From Luminiphilus syltensis NOR5-1B (GTDB taxonomy: Bacteria; Pseudomonadota; Gammaproteobacteria; Pseudomonadales; Halieaceae): a stretch of 64,000 nucleotides of DNA. Numbering within the stretch: position 1 is the first letter of the stretch; every line of letters begins with the position of its first letter. This document shows, in pieces, positions 36,814 through 46,410 of the stretch. The stretch is taken from contig NZ_DS999411.1 of assembly GCF_000158175.1 (NCBI RefSeq), positions 2,065,918 through 2,129,917 on the forward strand, in the 5' to 3' direction. The notes under the pieces are model-generated. The model had not been told where the DNA came from. It saw only the letters and a program-made list of their open reading frames with translations, and searched no databases. The translations under genes and the position numbers were made by a program.

Positions 36814-37755
36814 TCATCGATTCAGCGGTGACTGATAACCCGGTGGCTTCAGCGCCAGAATCGGCGTGCCCACCCCGGACATGATCGACTCCGCGGTGGC
36901 GCCAATCAATATTCCCGGCTTGGCGCTGGTGCCCACATTACCGAGAACGAGCATGTTGGCATGAAATTCGCTGATCACATCGCCAACGACCTGAAAGGCC
37001 GGGCCTTCGATGAGGTGGGACTTGATACGACTGGGAGAATACGCATGCTGTTTGATACGAGTCACCATCGCTTCAAACCAGCGCTTTGCCATCGCGTATT
37101 GCTGTTTGCGGTAGCTATCGATTTCATCCAGCCCCAGCTCCAGACTACTGTCGGATAGCAAATCATGGCCAAAGGGTTGCCAGGCGTGGACGATATGGAG
37201 GTCCGCATCCTGTGCCGCACACAGTGTGAGCGCGGACTCCGCCAGGGACACCGCGAAATTATCGGCTAACTGGCTGTCAATGCTGTGGTCATTATCTAGC
37301 GCGAGCACCACGTTGTTTTGTAAAGACGGGGTCTGTGGGTGCAGTGCCCATACGGTGCAAGGACATTTTCGCATCAGGTGCATGCCGGTGGCGTTCAGGC
37401 CGACGCCACTGATTTTCTGTACGGGTGCGCTGATGTGAACCACAAGATCAAAGCCCTGCTCCAGCACCTGCTCTGTAATCGTGACAAAGGGGATGCCCGT
37501 CAACACCGAGTGATCGATCGTGAGTCGCTCAGAAAAATACTGCTGCACACGCCTAAGCCGCTCAAATGACAACGCCCAGCGGCGTTTGAACAGGCGATCG
37601 GCAACACCCTCGTCATCCACCAATCTGGGCGGTGGCTCGATGACATCGCAAACCGTAACCGCGGCACCGTGCGCCTCGGCCAACTGAGCGACCTGATCAA
37701 TGCAGTAAGTATCGTAGACCTCTGCAAAGACAAGGATATCCTGGAATTGTTTCAA
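36814..37755 (-). CDS. tandem universal stress protein (UspA/UspE-like)
   Basis: A 313-residue protein with two Usp domains (about 1-150 and 150-305). The second has an ATP-binding signature, LGNVGTSAKPGILIGATAE, a G-x2-G-x9-G-type motif. The first is less well conserved. Usp proteins accumulate under starvation, oxidative or energy stress; tandem forms resemble UspE. It starts four bases after the dabA stop, so it is co-transcribed with the inorganic-carbon transporter. That link is uncommon and informative. Confidence 0.87.
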   Translation of the reverse strand: MKQFQDILVFAEVYDTYCIDQVAQLAEAHGAAVTVCDVIEPPPRLVDDEGVADRLFKRRWALSFERLRRVQQYFSERLTIDHSVLTGIPFVTITEQVLEQGFDLVVHISAPVQKISGVGLNATGMHLMRKCPCTVWALHPQTPSLQNNVVLALDNDHSIDSQLADNFAVSLAESALTLCAAQDADLHIVHAWQPFGHDLLSDSSLELGLDEIDSYRKQQYAMAKRWFEAMVTRIKQHAYSPSRIKSHLIEGPAFQVVGDVISEFHANMLVLGNVGTSAKPGILIGATAESIMSGVGTPILALKPPGYQSPLNR

Positions 37756-37759
37756 GTTT

Positions 37760-40303
37760 TCAGCCCTTATTTTGCTGTTTCATATCGTGTTCGGAATGTG
37801 ACTCCCATTCCAGGTTGCCACGGTAGCGTGCAACAATATCGCCATCTTCGTAAAGCGCAAAAAGATTCAGCCAACCATTGTCCACGAGATTTTTAATGTT
37901 CTCGTGGCGTTCGATAATGGTATTGATCGCCACAATGGGGGCTGCGATAAATACCGATAGGCGCATCGGTTCATGGATATAGCGCTGACCATCATGCACC
38001 GATTGTTTGGAGAGTCCCACCCGCAGGTCACCGCCGTTACCCTCGAGTACGCCAATGCTGTGGCCAACGACGTTGTGCAGTGTTTTGTCACCACTACCAA
38101 AAACACGGTTATCGACGGTCGAGCCGTAATATTGCAAATTGATCCAGCTGGCGACCACCATCGGCGCGGTCATAATCAGTTCCAGCACGCTGAAATCGGG
38201 GTCGTCGCGGTAATCATAGGAATGAAGGAATGCCCGGCCTTCGAGGTTCTTACTACGAGTCATTGCCCGGGGCGCCGCAATAAAACCCGCGCAGCCAGCC
38301 AGCCCCCATTCGGGGCGTACATCGCTCCAGTCGGCGCTTTTTCGGGCCATTTGTTTGCGCGAGCTGGACTTCTTGGGGGCAACTCCCAGAAGCACTGAAC
38401 GCTCTTGTCGTGAGGCTTCGGAGGCCTTGTCGAGCGTCTCCTGCAGATCGACAATCTCCTGAGTATGGGTCTCAGGGGCGGCTTTGGTATCAAACAGCGT
38501 GACTTCGTCGGTTGTCGTGTTGTGAACGGCAGCGATGAATAACGTGTCGTCCGGAATGCAGATTCCTCTAAGATTCAAAGCCGATCGTACCGATGGGCTG
38601 TTTAGAATCATGGCCCCAATTCGGGCATTGGTCTCGCCCGACTGTCCACCGCAGGCGCCACAATCAAGTCCGGAACCATGGGCGTTATTGGTCGTCGCTG
38701 ATCCGTGACCCGTCAGGAGGACGATACGCGCATGATTCTTGGTCAGCGACATCCCTCGAAGCATGGACTCGGCAAATTCGATCTGGCGCTCCAGCGCCAG
38801 GCCAGATTCGTTGTCAGCGATTGAAAGTAACTGCGGTGCGAGCTCCCTGGCGGTTCGCGCCGACAAGCCGCGATGCCGGGGAAGGGGTTCCGGGCGTCCA
38901 ATGCCCAGCGTATGGGCCAGCAGCTTGACGCCGTAGGCCAAACCATAGCTCTCGACAAAAACAAAACATGATACGGCGGAATTCTTGAAGGCGCGCCAGC
39001 CGTGGGTTAACTGTCGCTTTAGCCGGACGCGGTTCGCCAACCGGGTGGTCAGCTCACTGGACGTGTCATTCATCGACTCGTGTAGCGTCACATCGGGTTT
39101 AAGTAATACCGGGCAGTGAGCGACGCCCGATTCGGCGCCAATGGGCACATACTCGATAGGTAGACCAAAAAAGCCGGCAAAACCCGTCGTCTCGATATGT
39201 GGGTTGATACCCTCAATAGCCCGGCGCAGGACTTCCGATCGAACATCGATGCAAAAAACCGCCTGGACTTTAGGTCGATTCGTCTCGATCTGCTCGGCAG
39301 GCTGCTGTATTTTTTCAACCGTAGCATCCTGCCAGGCATATTCGTAGGCACCGAGCAGGATCTCATCGATGATGGGCTGGTCGTCGCTTGTGGCGGCCGA
39401 ACTAAGCTGGCGCACACCATTGGCCAGGTGTCGACGCCACCGCAGCTGACCCCCGGCATCATCGTACTCGTTAGCCAGCATGAGCTCCCAGCTCAGGCGA
39501 ATCGCCAGCATTTCCAACACCAGAGCCGGGGACCCACCCGCGAGCTCGTCATGCCAACCGCGATAACGAGCATAGGCGACCCAACCGCCGATCGTCATCA
39601 GTAACCGGTGCAGGTAGAGATCGAGCAGGCTTTCGTGTACGCCGAGTCGGCTGATCGCGTATTCACAGGCCGCCATCGGTGACGGGGGCAGCGAGTCAAT
39701 AAAGTCATCGTGCTCACTGATATTCATGAGCAGCGGTGTGCAGTCGATTTTGGTTTCGGCGCGCCAGGCGTCAAACGGCGACAGGTTGCTGAATGGTGAT
39801 GGCCAGGCGGCCTGACCTGCATCAAAGTAGCCGCTGGCCCAGTGTGATACCTGCTGGGTAATCAGCGCCTGCCAGTCTTTCCCACTTTGCTCCTCCGCCA
39901 CATCGGCATAGGTACGCATGGCGCTACCGGTTTTATCCGTGGCGTCTGACTGCGCACTGGTGTGGAGTGCGTCAAGCACGTTCTTAAGCGTTACCGATGC
40001 ATTCAATCGACCGATCGCTGCATGGATGTCATCGTTGTTGAACTTTCCCGCACGGTAGGCTTCCAGGAAAAAGCGTCGTTCCATCACCATTTTTCCGCCC
40101 GATGTCAGCGCGACGCGCTGGATGGCGCGACCAAAGGATTCATCGCTGAACCCCTGATAGGGATTTACAGCGACAAATTGATCGAGTGGCCACAATGGCG
40201 CTACTCGCTGTAACGCGCCATTGATCAGCTCCTGGATTCGGCTGGGGGAGGGCGCGCGAGGGCCCGGAAAAACGGTGACGTTGGACTTGTTTTTTGTGGA
40301 CAT
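37760..40303 (-). CDS. dabA: DabA, inorganic carbon transporter/vectorial carbonic anhydrase subunit (DUF2309)
   Basis: An 847-residue DUF2309/UPF0753 protein. The beta-carbonic-anhydrase-like zinc site is present: Cys351 and Asp353 in VFCIDVRSE, His533 in TGHGSATTNN, and Cys548 in GLDCGACGG. Spacing matches the Cys-x-Asp/His/Cys set described for Halothiobacillus DabA. The N-terminal LWPLDQFVAVNPYQGFSD is also typical. DabA works with a membrane partner to hydrate CO2 to bicarbonate inside the cell, driven by a cation gradient. It starts 14 bases after dabB. The organism shows no autotrophy genes here, so anaplerotic CO2 supply is the likely use. Confidence 0.93.
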   Translation of the reverse strand: MSTKNKSNVTVFPGPRAPSPSRIQELINGALQRVAPLWPLDQFVAVNPYQGFSDESFGRAIQRVALTSGGKMVMERRFFLEAYRAGKFNNDDIHAAIGRLNASVTLKNVLDALHTSAQSDATDKTGSAMRTYADVAEEQSGKDWQALITQQVSHWASGYFDAGQAAWPSPFSNLSPFDAWRAETKIDCTPLLMNISEHDDFIDSLPPSPMAACEYAISRLGVHESLLDLYLHRLLMTIGGWVAYARYRGWHDELAGGSPALVLEMLAIRLSWELMLANEYDDAGGQLRWRRHLANGVRQLSSAATSDDQPIIDEILLGAYEYAWQDATVEKIQQPAEQIETNRPKVQAVFCIDVRSEVLRRAIEGINPHIETTGFAGFFGLPIEYVPIGAESGVAHCPVLLKPDVTLHESMNDTSSELTTRLANRVRLKRQLTHGWRAFKNSAVSCFVFVESYGLAYGVKLLAHTLGIGRPEPLPRHRGLSARTARELAPQLLSIADNESGLALERQIEFAESMLRGMSLTKNHARIVLLTGHGSATTNNAHGSGLDCGACGGQSGETNARIGAMILNSPSVRSALNLRGICIPDDTLFIAAVHNTTTDEVTLFDTKAAPETHTQEIVDLQETLDKASEASRQERSVLLGVAPKKSSSRKQMARKSADWSDVRPEWGLAGCAGFIAAPRAMTRSKNLEGRAFLHSYDYRDDPDFSVLELIMTAPMVVASWINLQYYGSTVDNRVFGSGDKTLHNVVGHSIGVLEGNGGDLRVGLSKQSVHDGQRYIHEPMRLSVFIAAPIVAINTIIERHENIKNLVDNGWLNLFALYEDGDIVARYRGNLEWESHSEHDMKQQNKG

Positions 40304-40317
40304 ATCAGGCTCCTGGT

Positions 40318-41895
40318 TCAGGCTCGGTAGCGGCTATCGGAATCCCCGGCCTGGGGTAGTACCAAGTGATTAATGATTTGATTGACGTAAAAGCCGTTGG
40401 CGAGATGAACCCAGAAGGCCCGCCACCGATCGCTGGCCTGGGCGCTGGGCAGGAACCATTGCAGCGCAATCACCGCGCCGAAGGTGACAAGCATCAGCAG
40501 CATCAACAGGAACTGCAGTGGCAGGAGCTGACCCTCGCTGGGTACAGCGCCTTCAAAGATCTGTGCAGCACCGATCTGCAGCATAAAATAGAGCCCCGAT
40601 ACCACGCTGGCAGTCAGGCCTGCTTTCGCAAACAGCACGAGGGAGCGGGTCTGACGGTTCGACTGGATGAGCAAGTGCATTGTGGCGAAAACCAGGATGG
40701 CGCCGAGGCCTACGATGGTTGGCTTGGTGTCTAAAGTCAGTCCGCTGAGGTGACTCCCCCCTATAAACAGACCACCCGCGATGATCAGACTAATCGCCAC
40801 AGCGACGGGCCTCACTTCGGCAGCCCGGGTCTGGAAACCATTGCCCCGTGCGGCATCAACGATGCTACCCGATGCGAGAAAGGCATGGGCCTTGTACAGT
40901 GAATGCGCGACGATATGCAGCATCGCCGAAGAGAAGGCGCCCAAACCGCATTGCAGCAACATGAATCCCATTTGCGCGATGGTCGAGTAGGCGAGCGCGG
41001 ATTTAATGCTTCTCTGGGTCATCATCACCAGCGAGCCGAACAGCGCCGTTACACCACCCACGAGCAGTAGTACATAGAGAGCGAGCTCGCTGGACACTAC
41101 AACACCTGAAAATCGCAGGATGAGAAAGCCACCCGCGTTTACGATGCCAGCATGCAGCAGAGCAGATACGGGCGTCGGGGCCTCCATCACTTCAGTGATC
41201 CAGCCATGGGTCGGAAACTGGGCAGATTTTAAAAGGGCTGCAGTCACCAGCAGCAGGGCGGGTGCCACCAGTGATAACCCGTTATTTTCGCTCGCGATCG
41301 TTGCAATCTCGGCGATATCGATGGTGCCTGTTCGCTGATAGAGCTGTAAGCAGGCCATACCCAGTGCGGCATCTCCGAGACGTGCCAGCCAGAACTTCTT
41401 TTTTGCCGCGAGCCGGGCCAGGGGCCGCTCGGGATAGAACAGCAGTAAGCGATGCAGCGAGAGGCTCATACCTACCCATGCTATGAGAAGCAGTATCAGG
41501 TTGCCTGCCAACACCAGTAGCGATACCGCCGCCAGGGTTTGACAGAGGTAGCGGATGAATTCAGCTTGCCGCGGGTCACCCGCAAGATAGTTGTGGCTAA
41601 AACGCACCACCACGAGGCCCACAAAGCTGATCAAAACCGTCATGGTAGTACTGATCGCATCGAGCCGTAGCGAGAGAAACTGGCCCGCTTCGCCAGGTAA
41701 GGTCGGTGTGGTGGCCTCTGTTGCGATCAATATTCCCACTGCTAAGAGGGAGAGGAGTAGCGCCGAGAAGGCGCAGCACAGGCTTCGTTGCCGCATCGCG
41801 GGCTGGCGGTAGTCAGGTCCCTGACGCGTCACGATTCCACCAATGAGCCACATCATGGGTATCAATGCTGGCGGCAGGATGGCGAGTAATGGCAT
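40318..41895 (-). CDS. dabB: DabB, NuoL/ND5-like membrane partner of DabA
   Basis: A 525-residue polytopic protein of the proton-conducting NADH dehydrogenase family (PF00361). It has LLIAWVGMSLSLHRLLLFYPERP, the core AQFPTHGWITEVMEAPTPVSALLHAGIVNAGGFLILRF and SALAYSTIAQMGFMLLQCGLGAFSSAMLHIVAHSLYKAHAFLASG. There are no other nuo genes nearby, and DabA directly follows. It is therefore the cation-coupled membrane half of the DAB system, not complex I. It heads the operon dabB-dabA-usp and is divergent from a LysR gene across an AT-rich region. Confidence 0.92.
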   Translation of the reverse strand: MPLLAILPPALIPMMWLIGGIVTRQGPDYRQPAMRQRSLCCAFSALLLSLLAVGILIATEATTPTLPGEAGQFLSLRLDAISTTMTVLISFVGLVVVRFSHNYLAGDPRQAEFIRYLCQTLAAVSLLVLAGNLILLLIAWVGMSLSLHRLLLFYPERPLARLAAKKKFWLARLGDAALGMACLQLYQRTGTIDIAEIATIASENNGLSLVAPALLLVTAALLKSAQFPTHGWITEVMEAPTPVSALLHAGIVNAGGFLILRFSGVVVSSELALYVLLLVGGVTALFGSLVMMTQRSIKSALAYSTIAQMGFMLLQCGLGAFSSAMLHIVAHSLYKAHAFLASGSIVDAARGNGFQTRAAEVRPVAVAISLIIAGGLFIGGSHLSGLTLDTKPTIVGLGAILVFATMHLLIQSNRQTRSLVLFAKAGLTASVVSGLYFMLQIGAAQIFEGAVPSEGQLLPLQFLLMLLMLVTFGAVIALQWFLPSAQASDRWRAFWVHLANGFYVNQIINHLVLPQAGDSDSRYRA

Positions 41896-41941
41896 CGGGG
41901 CTGTCTCGTTGTAGGACCCGAGGACTTTAACGTGGCGCTTG

Positions 41942-41971
41942 AATAATAAAAAATTGAATGTTTTTATTGTT
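41942..41971. promoter_or_regulatory. AT-rich inverted repeat between dabB and lysR
   Basis: Arms of 11 bases (AATAATAAAAA and TTTTTATTGTT, one mismatch) are separated by 8-9 bases, in the 113-bp divergent region. This is a plausible binding site for the adjacent LysR-type protein. TTGAAT (41954) and TTAAAT (41977), 17 bases apart, could be the lysR promoter. Confidence 0.55.
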
Positions 41972-42008
41972 ATGTTTTAAATTTATTAACTATAGGGTGG
42001 GGTGATCG

Positions 42009-42935
42009 ATGGAAAACACAATGGCGGGGCGGCTTAATTTCAAGCATCTCCGGTATTTTTGGGCGGTAGCCAAGGAGGGGAGCCTCGCGCGCGCCTCCGA
42101 GGTATTACATGTGTCTGCTCCGGCACTGTCGGTACAAATCCAGAAACTGGAGGAGCAGCTGGGCACCCCCTTGTTTGATCGAAAAGGTCGTCAGCTGGTT
42201 CTCAACGAGGCCGGACGGGTGGCGCTCGACTACGCCGAAACCATCTTTACCGCAGGCAATGATCTGGTCGGCACTTTGCGAGGACTGGACCCGCTACTGG
42301 GGAGGTCGGTACGCATTGGTGCAATGGCCACGCTGTCGCGGAACTTCCAGGTCAAATTTCTGAGGCCCGTGCTCGACCGAAAAGACATTGAGATTGTGGT
42401 TCGTTCCGATGGATTGACTGCGCTCCTTGGGGAGCTCGAGTCACTGCAGCTCGACGTGGTTTTGGTGAATACGCCGCCAACGATTAGCCATCACGTACCC
42501 TGGTTGACCCATTTGTTGTCCGAGCAGCCGGTCAGCATTGTGGGCGTACCCGATCGTGTTTCGGAGGACGCGGATATCGATCAGCTCCTGTCGAAAGAGC
42601 CCCTGATTTTGCCGTCGACGGATAGCAGCATACGGAACAATTTTGACGCCTGGCTGAATCGTCGGGGGATTCGCCCCAGTATTGTTGCGGAAGTCGACGA
42701 CATGGCAATGATCCGATTACTGGTTCGCTCGGGGATTGGTATTGCGGTAGTGCCACCGATCGTCGTGAGGGATGAACTTGATTCGGGCCTGCTCGTGCAG
42801 GCAAGGCGCTTTGATGCATTGACCGAGCGCTTTTACGCCATCACGCTCAAACGGCGTTTCCAAAATCCGGTCATCAATACCTTGTTGGAAAACAGTGAAA
42901 TAAGCCCATCGGTATCGTCAGGGGATGAACCCTAA
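42009..42935 (+). CDS. LysR-family regulator, NhaR-like, beside the dab operon
   Basis: A 308-residue LysR protein. The N-terminal helix-turn-helix (LNFKHLRYFWAVAKEGSLARASEVLHVSAPALSVQIQKLEEQLGTPLFDRKGRQLVL) is of the NhaR subgroup. It is followed by an effector-binding periplasmic-binding-like domain to about 290. Its gene is divergent from dabB, so it is probably the activator or repressor of dabB-dabA-usp. Because DAB uptake is cation-coupled and NhaR senses Na+, a cation or CO2/bicarbonate signal is possible; this is inference. ATG 42009 is used; MAGRLNF at 42021 is an alternative. Confidence 0.88.
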   Translation: MENTMAGRLNFKHLRYFWAVAKEGSLARASEVLHVSAPALSVQIQKLEEQLGTPLFDRKGRQLVLNEAGRVALDYAETIFTAGNDLVGTLRGLDPLLGRSVRIGAMATLSRNFQVKFLRPVLDRKDIEIVVRSDGLTALLGELESLQLDVVLVNTPPTISHHVPWLTHLLSEQPVSIVGVPDRVSEDADIDQLLSKEPLILPSTDSSIRNNFDAWLNRRGIRPSIVAEVDDMAMIRLLVRSGIGIAVVPPIVVRDELDSGLLVQARRFDALTERFYAITLKRRFQNPVINTLLENSEISPSVSSGDEP

Positions 42936-42992
42936 AAAAGCCATACGTTGATGCGGCGTTGCTGGCAGGGGGTGTTCATGGTTGCAACGAGC

Positions 42993-43021
42993 ATAAAAAA
43001 AGCGGGCTCCTGGAGCCCGCT
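42993..43021 (-). terminator. intrinsic terminator of the DUF3718 gene
   Basis: AGCGGGCTCC pairs with GGAGCCCGCT and is followed on the minus strand by a run of seven T. The plus direction lacks a T run. Confidence 0.88.
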
Positions 43022-43047
43022 TCCGGTTCCACCTGGCTTCGCTCTAC

Positions 43048-43380
43048 TCAGCGCTCGATGGCAGCAACTTCCGCGTTTTGCTTGCCGGTAAGTTGGGCCA
43101 GTGCTTGTCGCGAACCCACTTGCTCGGCGAAAGCCTCGAGGTCGAGGCCATTACAGGTGATTTGATTGGCGGGCTTGCCAATAGTCATCATGCTTCCTCG
43201 GGTTCTCACGATCTTGCGGAGATTGTCCTGCATCGCTCTCGCATCGTCCTCGATAATTGAGCGACATACCGCAGCGGCTTTTTTGTCGCCATCGTACGAT
43301 ACGTCCGCGCTTGCTGGTAACGCACAGACTGCAGTGATAGCGATGAGTGATGATCCCAATACAATATTCTTCAGCTTCAT
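43048..43380 (-). CDS. exported DUF3718-family protein
   Basis: A 110-residue small periplasmic protein. A clear signal peptide (MKLKNIVLGSSLIAITAVCALPASA, cleavage after ASA) precedes a mature part of about 85 residues. Two conserved cysteines lie at AAVCRSIIEDD and ITCNGLDLEAFA and may form a disulfide; the pattern is that of DUF3718. Its function is unknown. It has its own terminator and sits alone between lysR and the patatin gene. Confidence 0.72.
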   Translation of the reverse strand: MKLKNIVLGSSLIAITAVCALPASADVSYDGDKKAAAVCRSIIEDDARAMQDNLRKIVRTRGSMMTIGKPANQITCNGLDLEAFAEQVGSRQALAQLTGKQNAEVAAIER

Positions 43381-43635
43381 AGTGAACTACTCCTTGTTCA
43401 ATGGTTGTTTGGCTGATCAGAACCAATCCCTGGCTCCGATGGACGAAGTATCCCCCTGACCCAGTGAGGTTCAAACATCAAAAGCGGTCATTAGCCGTCA
43501 CTTCCGAGCACGCGGGTAGCTTATGGCGTCAATGCCCATCATTTACCTGCCTTTCGGGCTCTCTGGCGGTGACGCGGAACAATATCCAGGGTGTCAAAAA
43601 GTTGAGATAATGAACGAAATGCTGGGGGAAGCGCG

Positions 43636-45093
43636 ATGTTGATGACAAAGCGAAAGCTTGAGCGAGCTCTGGCAGGGGCGAGGGACTATGATCAGTGGCG
43701 CGAGATAGCAGAGCAGATTGACCGGCGCAGTGGCGCTATGCGCTGGCGCGAGGTTGACCAGTCGAATCAGTACGATTACCTGTCGATTCGGTCGCGTCTG
43801 GAGCGATTACGTGACCTGCGAACCCGAGATGATTACAGCGGACTCCTGTTCACCCTCAATGAGGGCATTCACGGCAACATGGGGGGGATGGGCAATGCGG
43901 CGCTCTACACCCGTGCACTTTCGGGAACCAAGCACCTGATAGAAGCCTACATCGGTGAGGTATCCGATGCCCTTGAGCTACTTGCGGGCCTCGACGATTC
44001 CCAGATTGATGTGGAGGAGAAATCTGATTTCTTCCGTCGCGCTGACCAGTGTTTCGGTCACAGCGCGCTGATGATGAGTGGGTCCGGGGCGCTGCTCTAT
44101 TTCCATGCGGGAGTTGTCAAATGCCTGTGGCAGCATCGCCTGTTACCCCAGGTGTTATCGGGCTCGAGTGGCGGTGCGATTGTCGGCAGTTTGCTGGCCA
44201 CTCATTCGGACGAGGAACTGGAGGGTGTTTTTGATCCGGACTACCTGGCCTCCGCCGTAGAGCATACAAAAGGGTTTCTGGGTGCTCTGGGGTTCAGGCC
44301 GCCACGGGTGCTTAAACCCGAAGAAGTCCGAGCAAGGATTGACCACTTCATTCCAGACCTGACTTTTCAGGAGTCCTTTGAACGCAGCGGAAGACTGATA
44401 AATATCTCGATTGCACCCGCAGAGACCCACCAGACATCGCGCCTCCTCAATGCGACCTCCTCGCCGAATGTGCTTATTCGTGAGGCTCTCATGGCTTCTA
44501 CCGCGGTACCCGGTATTTACCCGTCGGTAATGTTGCTGGCCAGAGATAAGTACGGGGATAAAAAGCCCTACCTACCTTCGCGGAAGTGGGTAGACGGCGC
44601 GGTGAGTGATGATCTGCCGGCGAAACGACTGGCAAGGCTGTATGGCGTCAATCATTTTGTGGTCAGCCAAACCAACCCACATGTCATCCCTTTTATTGGG
44701 GATGCGAAGCGACAGTCCAAAGCTCTGCCCGTGCTGCGTGTTGCGGCAACACGAACCGCGCGCGAATGGCTGAATGCGGGTGCGACACTGCTGCAGAAGC
44801 CGCTTTCGAGATCACCGGCGATTCATCAACTACTGAATACAACGCTTGCCGTGGTTAATCAGGATTACGTCGGCGATATCAATGTGTTGCCCCCGTTTCG
44901 ATTCAGAAACCCAATGCGCTTACTCGATAGCCTGTCGGTGGGGGAAATCGATGATCTGATTGGCATCGGTGAACGAGCGACCTGGCCAAAGCTGGAAATG
45001 GTAAGGCTGCAAACCCAGATTAGTCGCACCTTGCGTCGAATTCGCGACACTTCGGATCTTATTGAAAGCCCGGGCTATCGGCGAGCCGGCTAA
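43636..45093 (+). CDS. patatin-like phospholipase with N-terminal DUF3336
   Basis: A 485-residue protein. The N-terminal DUF3336 (about 1-145) contains DYDQWREIAEQIDRRSG and LRTRDDYSGLLFTLNEGIHGNMGGMGN. The patatin domain has the oxyanion MMSGSGALLYFHAGVVKCL, the nucleophile elbow LSGSSGGAIVGSLLA (GxSxG Ser) and the dyad Asp in WVDGAVSDDLPAKRL. This is the architecture of TGL3/4/5-like lipases, which hydrolyse acylglycerols or phospholipids. There is no signal peptide, so it acts in the cytoplasm or at the inner membrane. ATG 43636 follows GGGGGAAGCG; an ATG at 43642 is also possible. Confidence 0.9.
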   Translation: MLMTKRKLERALAGARDYDQWREIAEQIDRRSGAMRWREVDQSNQYDYLSIRSRLERLRDLRTRDDYSGLLFTLNEGIHGNMGGMGNAALYTRALSGTKHLIEAYIGEVSDALELLAGLDDSQIDVEEKSDFFRRADQCFGHSALMMSGSGALLYFHAGVVKCLWQHRLLPQVLSGSSGGAIVGSLLATHSDEELEGVFDPDYLASAVEHTKGFLGALGFRPPRVLKPEEVRARIDHFIPDLTFQESFERSGRLINISIAPAETHQTSRLLNATSSPNVLIREALMASTAVPGIYPSVMLLARDKYGDKKPYLPSRKWVDGAVSDDLPAKRLARLYGVNHFVVSQTNPHVIPFIGDAKRQSKALPVLRVAATRTAREWLNAGATLLQKPLSRSPAIHQLLNTTLAVVNQDYVGDINVLPPFRFRNPMRLLDSLSVGEIDDLIGIGERATWPKLEMVRLQTQISRTLRRIRDTSDLIESPGYRRAG

Positions 45094-45103
45094 TCCCGGC
45101 TCG
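45082..45103 (+). other. perfect 8-bp-stem hairpin over the patatin stop codon
   Basis: CGAGCCGG and CCGGCTCG flank CTAATC, which contains the TAA stop. It is A-rich rather than T-rich downstream, so it is not a standard intrinsic terminator. It may protect the mRNA end. Confidence 0.5.
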
Positions 45104-45417
45104 CGGGCGAAAATAAAATAAACCCCCTGAAAACCCCTTGTACCCCGCATTGCGTCTAATCCATAAACCTCGCAGGGAAGCGGCGTCTTGACAGGGAAGT
45201 CATCGGATAGGGGGTACATCGAATGTTGCTTAAACGATGAAGTCGGTGCATTCGAATCGCCCGGGTACGGTCATGTGTCAATAGAACTATTCGGATTCAC
45301 TGCGAATGACTCGCTTTCCATAAAGATGAGCGTTTATCCGGGTATTTAAATCGACACCCCAGTATTTGTGATGGGCTCGGGTTTTGTGGGTGGGCGGATG
45401 CGTGTGACAATAGGCCG
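45094..45417. other. 324-bp intergenic region upstream of the amidoligase gene
   Basis: No gene or repeat was recognised. The promoter of the amidoligase pair should lie here. The ribosome-binding site before ATG 45418 is weak. Confidence 0.4.
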
Positions 45418-46410
45418 ATGCAATCAACTGAACAACCTTTTACATCGCCCCCCGACACCCATACCGGTGATGGGAATGAAAGAAACGTGGGGTTTGAGCT
45501 CGAATTCTCGGGAATCGGTCTCGAACACGCCAAGGATTGCCTTATCGAGTCGCTCGGTGGTGAGGTGGTTAAAAGCACCGCGGCTACCCAGACCGTAGAA
45601 GTCCCCGACCTTGGCCCCTTTATCGTTGAAATTGACTGGCAGTTTTTGAAAGACAAGGCCGCGGCAGTGGTCGCTGACGATGACAGCTCTCCGTCTCCGA
45701 TGCTGGTAGAGAAACTCAGCGAAGCAGCCCCACTGTTGGTTCCGATCGAGGTTGTTTGTCCGCCGATTCCTATCTCGCAGCTGCATAGACTCGACGCCCT
45801 GGTGACTGCTTTGCGCGATGCCGGGGCTCAGGGTACCGCTGAGTCGCTGATCGCCGCTTACGGTGTGCATATCAATCCTGAAGTCCCGTCGCTGGATGGT
45901 GACACGCTACTTGCCTACCTGCGTGCTTTTGCCGCATTACAGTGGTGGCTGGTCGAGGCTCACGATGTCGACCGCATGCGTAAATTGTCGCCCTACATCG
46001 ATCTGTGGCCTGAGGCGTACTTGCGTTTGCTATTTTCCAGCACGCCAACCGATACACAGCAGCTAATCGATGACTATCTTGCGCACAATGCGACCCGCAA
46101 TCGGGCGCTGGATTGTCTACCCCTGTTTGCCGAGATCGATGAAAAAAGGGTGCAGGCGGCGGTGGACGATCCCAGGGTAAAACCACGACCGACGTTTCAC
46201 TATCGAATGCCCAATTGCGCTATCGATGTGGAGGGCTGGTCGCTCGCGGAGAGTTGGAGCCGGTGGTGCGCGGTGGAGCGATTGGCCAGCGATACAGAAG
46301 CTTTGAAACAGGTGGGTGAGCAGTTTCTCGCGATGGATCGACCCGTCATTGGCGTTGATCGAAAGGCCTGGATACAGTGGTTGGATGAATGGCTAGCAGA
46401 CCCGTCGTAG
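45418..46410 (+). CDS. putative amidoligase (COOH-NH2 ligase type, Amidoligase_2 family)
   Basis: A 330-residue protein. It begins with a polar segment and then NVGFELEFSGIGLEHAKDCLIESLGG, the opening strand-helix of the glutamine-synthetase-like amidoligase fold. Acidic metal/ATP ligands are likely in FELEF, FIVEIDWQFL and PIEVVCPP. A later AAYGVHINPEVPSLDG block carries the conserved His. Families of this type were predicted, with linked class I amidotransferases, to form amide bonds in unusual peptides or tags; none of their products here can be inferred. The downstream glutamine amidotransferase gene overlaps it by 22 bases, so the two are translated together. Confidence 0.78.
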   Translation: MQSTEQPFTSPPDTHTGDGNERNVGFELEFSGIGLEHAKDCLIESLGGEVVKSTAATQTVEVPDLGPFIVEIDWQFLKDKAAAVVADDDSSPSPMLVEKLSEAAPLLVPIEVVCPPIPISQLHRLDALVTALRDAGAQGTAESLIAAYGVHINPEVPSLDGDTLLAYLRAFAALQWWLVEAHDVDRMRKLSPYIDLWPEAYLRLLFSSTPTDTQQLIDDYLAHNATRNRALDCLPLFAEIDEKRVQAAVDDPRVKPRPTFHYRMPNCAIDVEGWSLAESWSRWCAVERLASDTEALKQVGEQFLAMDRPVIGVDRKAWIQWLDEWLADPS

